Assembly (NCBI RefSeq): GCF_001984215.1
Contig: NZ_CP019422.1
Location: forward strand, 124,001 to 188,000
DNA: 64,000 nt
From: Mycobacterium sp. MS1601
GTDB lineage: Bacteria; Actinomycetota; Actinomycetes; Mycobacteriales; Mycobacteriaceae
Direction: 5' to 3'
The translations under genes were made by a program, and so were the position numbers. Under the pieces are notes generated by a model, which was not told the DNA's origin, searched no databases, and was given only the letters and a program-made list of their open reading frames with translations. Below are positions 62,054-64,000 of this stretch, in pieces (the first letter of the stretch is position 1; each line of letters starts with the position of its first letter).

Positions 62054-62880
62054 TTAGCGAGCCGTCGCTCTGGCAGAGGCGCGCAACGCGGGATCCAACC
62101 AGTCGAAAGTGTCGGCACGCGTTGACTTGTACTCAAGACCGACGTAGCCGCGGTACCCGTGCCCGGTGAGCTGGTCCAGAAAGTTGCCGAGTTCAAGGTC
62201 GCCAGTTCCTGGCTCACCACGGCCGGGGAGTCAGCGATCTGGACGTGACCGATCCGGCTTGCGTAATCGTCGATGGCTGCCGACACGTCATCCCCGTTCA
62301 CGTGAAGGTGATACAGGTCCGCGAGCAGCCGCACGTTGCTGACACCACACTCGGCGTGCACACGCTCGATCACCGCGACCGCCTCCGCGGCGGTCTTGAG
62401 AGGATAGGCGGGTGCGCCGCTGACGGGCTCAACCAGCACTACGGCATCGATGCTCGCGGCCGCTTCGGCGGCGAATCCAAGGTTGCTAATAGCCGTCGCA
62501 TCCTGATCCAGCGCGCTGAGCCCTTGAATGCGGTTGCCGTAGAGCGCGTTAAACGCTTTGGTACCTAGAGCCTTTGCGATGCCGACAGCGATGTCGACGT
62601 TATCGCGGAACTCGGTGGTGCGTGTAGGCGTCGACAAGATGCCACGCTCGCCGCCGGGCATGTCGCCTGCTGCGAAGTTCAGGCCTGTCAGGTGCACACC
62701 CGCATCTTTGATTGCACGGATAAAGGCATCAATTTCACGGTCGGTGGGAGTTGACTTCGGGAAGGGCCACCAGAACTCCACAGCGTCGAAGCCTGCATCG
62801 CGGGCGGCACGGGGCCTATCCAGTAGGGGGATATCCGTCAACAGAATGGAGCAGTTGACAGTGTAGGCAATCTCGGGCAT
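62054..62880 (-). pseudogene. hyi: Hydroxypyruvate isomerase, one frameshift near the 3' end
   Basis: The first about 217 residues (MPEIAYTVNCSILLTDIPLL to IGHVQIADSP) are a normal Hyi TIM-barrel protein. The frame then runs into unrelated sequence to 61975, overlapping glxR. One extra C in the CCCC run (plus-strand GGGG near 62228-62232) restores GRGEPGTGDLELGNFLDQL, GYVGLEYKS and a stop at 62054, giving about 275 aa, the usual length. Hyi interconverts tartronate semialdehyde and hydroxypyruvate. It is the first gene of the operon. Sequence error is the simpler explanation. Confidence 0.88.
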
Positions 62881-62944
62881 AGCGCAGTCCCTTCACTTCA
62901 CAGCCAGCGGCCGCCGCGTCGCATTACTCATTGTTTCCGTATCA

Positions 62945-62960
62945 TGGAAGTTATCTTCCG
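62945..62960. promoter_or_regulatory. IclR-type operator candidate before hyi operon
   Basis: TGGAAG-TTAT-CTTCCG, with a perfect GGAAG/CTTCC inner repeat, lies 65 bp upstream of the hyi start. It resembles AllR/IclR-type sites (GGAA...TTCC). The IclR protein at 56835 is the obvious candidate. Confidence 0.6.
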
Positions 62961-63084
62961 CGTTGTAACAGTAGTCAAACGGTCACGGGAGGCGTTGTCA
63001 AGGGCTCGGCCACCGCCGTCCCCCGGGACAGACCCACGATGATGATCAATGCCCCAGCCGGTAAAGCGATCCGTGTGGGTTGTC

Positions 63085-63735
63085 TTTACAATCACCGCCG
63101 CGACGACGGGGCCGAAACGACCGCAGGCACTCAAGCAGAGGCCACCGACGCGACCCGTTCAAGACACCTCGAGGTCCTGGGACATCTCCGAACACCCCAG
63201 CGGCAGCGGCAGCCAGGTTGCCGCGGCACTGGGCGACCTACCGCTGTGTGGCGGTACCGCCACCCTGACGGATCTCACCGATGACGTGGTGCCCTTCCTC
63301 GCGGACTTCTACGGCAGCGAAGCCCGCCGCACCGGGCCATTCAAGCTGTCCCGGGTGTTAGCACATGACGGCGTCCTGCGCGAGTCGGCGGCCCGCAACG
63401 CCAGCGCGGGCCACGCAAAGAAATACTTGACTTCACGCCGCCCGGGTGGGTAACCGGGCACTGCGGTGGCGCAGCGTCACCACTATCGGGCCTGGTTCCC
63501 TGCGTGGCGGATTCGCCATCATCCCCATCGCCGGGCGCTGGGCTGCCGAGAAACCTCCGAATCGTCGAGCCGCACTTGCACTTATGGACCCGTGACATCG
63601 CCGCGGACTACGTGGCCACACCCTCCACGCCACCCACGCCCAGTGGGCTGGGTGCAACCGAGACACCCGCAAGACCGGGCTGGGCAGCCCCCGGGCGCGA
63701 AAGGGAAGGTGCAACGCGTCGGCATCTCGGACGCA
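63085..63735 (+). pseudogene. Decayed copy of the TnpB-like recombinase
   Basis: Sequence parallels 44231-44830 of the gene at 43876, including GTATLTDLTDDVV, FYGSEARRTGPFKLSRVLAHDGVLRE and, in other frames, WRFAIIPIAGRWAAE-like and LWTRDIAADYVA segments. Several indels and stops break it. It has the same orientation as the intact copy, so the two form direct repeats about 19 kb apart. Confidence 0.85.
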
Positions 63736-63853
63736 TGCTACTCAGATCTCCACACTTAACTTCTACACATCGACGGAGCACGACCAAGCCGGAACGTCGC
63801 AGTAACACTTATTCGCAATAACTTGCCCTTTCGCGATCAGTTCGGCACGAGGC

Positions 63854-64000
63854 GTGCAGTCGACGCTGCAGCGTTACGCCGCTGATCCCGCGGCCGGAGC
63901 GCTGGCCCTGTTCATCGAACACGTCGCGGTCTGTATCAACGACAAGCAGACCCTGCGGCCGACTGGCCGCCTCTACGATGATGTCGCTGCTGCTGGTCTG
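63854..64000 (+). CDS. Possible partial gene running off the window end
   Basis: An open frame from GTG 63854 to the window end (49 codons) reads VQSTLQRYAADPAAGALALF followed by further mixed sequence. Codon use looks coding. No family is recognised and no ribosome site is clear, so it could also be more recombinase-element debris. Confidence 0.25.
   Translation, partial: MQSTLQRYAADPAAGALALFIEHVAVCINDKQTLRPTGRLYDDVAAAGL

Noticed and set aside
1..64000. CRISPR arrays, tRNA and rRNA genes
   Set aside because: No regularly spaced direct repeats and no tRNA- or rRNA-like stretches were found on reading.

Overview
The window looks like chromosomal DNA of a high-GC actinomycete, most likely a Mycobacterium/Mycolicibacterium relative. 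The evidence is GC-rich codon use, frequent GTG/TTG starts with GTGA/ATGA stop-start overlaps, FadR/IclR-regulated catabolic operons, a PknF/PknD-style Ser/Thr kinase, a VapBC pair, a DUF3263-like small protein and a type VII secretion-associated-like protein. No rRNA, tRNA or CRISPR array was found.

Region A (1-11.2 kb) is a branched-chain / short-acyl oxidation neighbourhood. It has an aldehyde dehydrogenase, a Glu/Leu/Phe/Val dehydrogenase-like protein lacking all three conserved active-site lysines, a YhdH/AcuI-type quinone-oxidoreductase-like reductase, an iron-containing alcohol dehydrogenase, methylmalonate-semialdehyde dehydrogenase (MmsA), a 3-hydroxyisobutyryl-CoA hydrolase and 3-hydroxyisobutyrate dehydrogenase (MmsB). 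The last three make the lower valine pathway (3-hydroxyisobutyryl-CoA to propionyl-CoA).

Region B (11.2-24.1 kb) is accessory DNA: a small TatA-like protein, a decayed TAXI solute receptor, hypothetical proteins, VapBC, a frameshifted degenerate Ser/Thr kinase, a stand-alone ATP-dependent DNA ligase, a 625-aa protein with an N-terminal PD-(D/E)XK nuclease signature, two unknown genes, and a PAPS-reductase-like protein truncated next to a recombinase module.

Region C (24.2-27.2 kb) is a recombinase module: tyrosine recombinase, small XRE regulator, zinc-ribbon tyrosine recombinase. Region D (27.5-42.1 kb) is a sugar-acid cassette in two divergent operons around paired palindromic operators. 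The minus operon has a tungsten-type aldehyde:ferredoxin oxidoreductase, an amidohydrolase lactonase and an FAH-fold dehydratase. The plus operon has L-fuconate-type dehydratase, sugar ABC transporter (ATPase, permease, binding lipoprotein), FadR regulator, PhyH dioxygenase, aldo/keto reductase, ketoglutarate-semialdehyde-type ALDH, FAH hydrolase and SDR. Together they encode a non-phosphorylating pathway for L-fucose and/or its stereochemical analogue D-arabinose. Region E (42.9-46.1 kb) is a second recombinase pair, of Tn554 TnpA/TnpB type, followed by a decayed kinase fragment.

Region F (46.5-62.9 kb) is a glycolate/glyoxylate utilisation region. It holds a gamma carbonic anhydrase, an alkyl-DHAP-synthase-like flavoprotein, a frameshifted Nramp transporter, a FadR regulator with clear operators, a family III CoA-transferase, GlcD-GlcE-GlcF, an IclR regulator, and an opposing operon of hydroxypyruvate isomerase, tartronate semialdehyde reductase, glyoxylate carboligase and glycerate kinase. 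This is a full route from glycolate to phosphoglycerate. Region G (63.1-64 kb) is a decayed direct-repeat copy of the second recombinase, so the glycolate region lies between recombinase copies.

Five genes (TAXI receptor, kinase twice, Nramp, hydroxypyruvate isomerase) are broken by single-base shifts. Inserting one C on the coding strand in a short C run repairs each, so some or all may be sequence errors rather than real pseudogenes.
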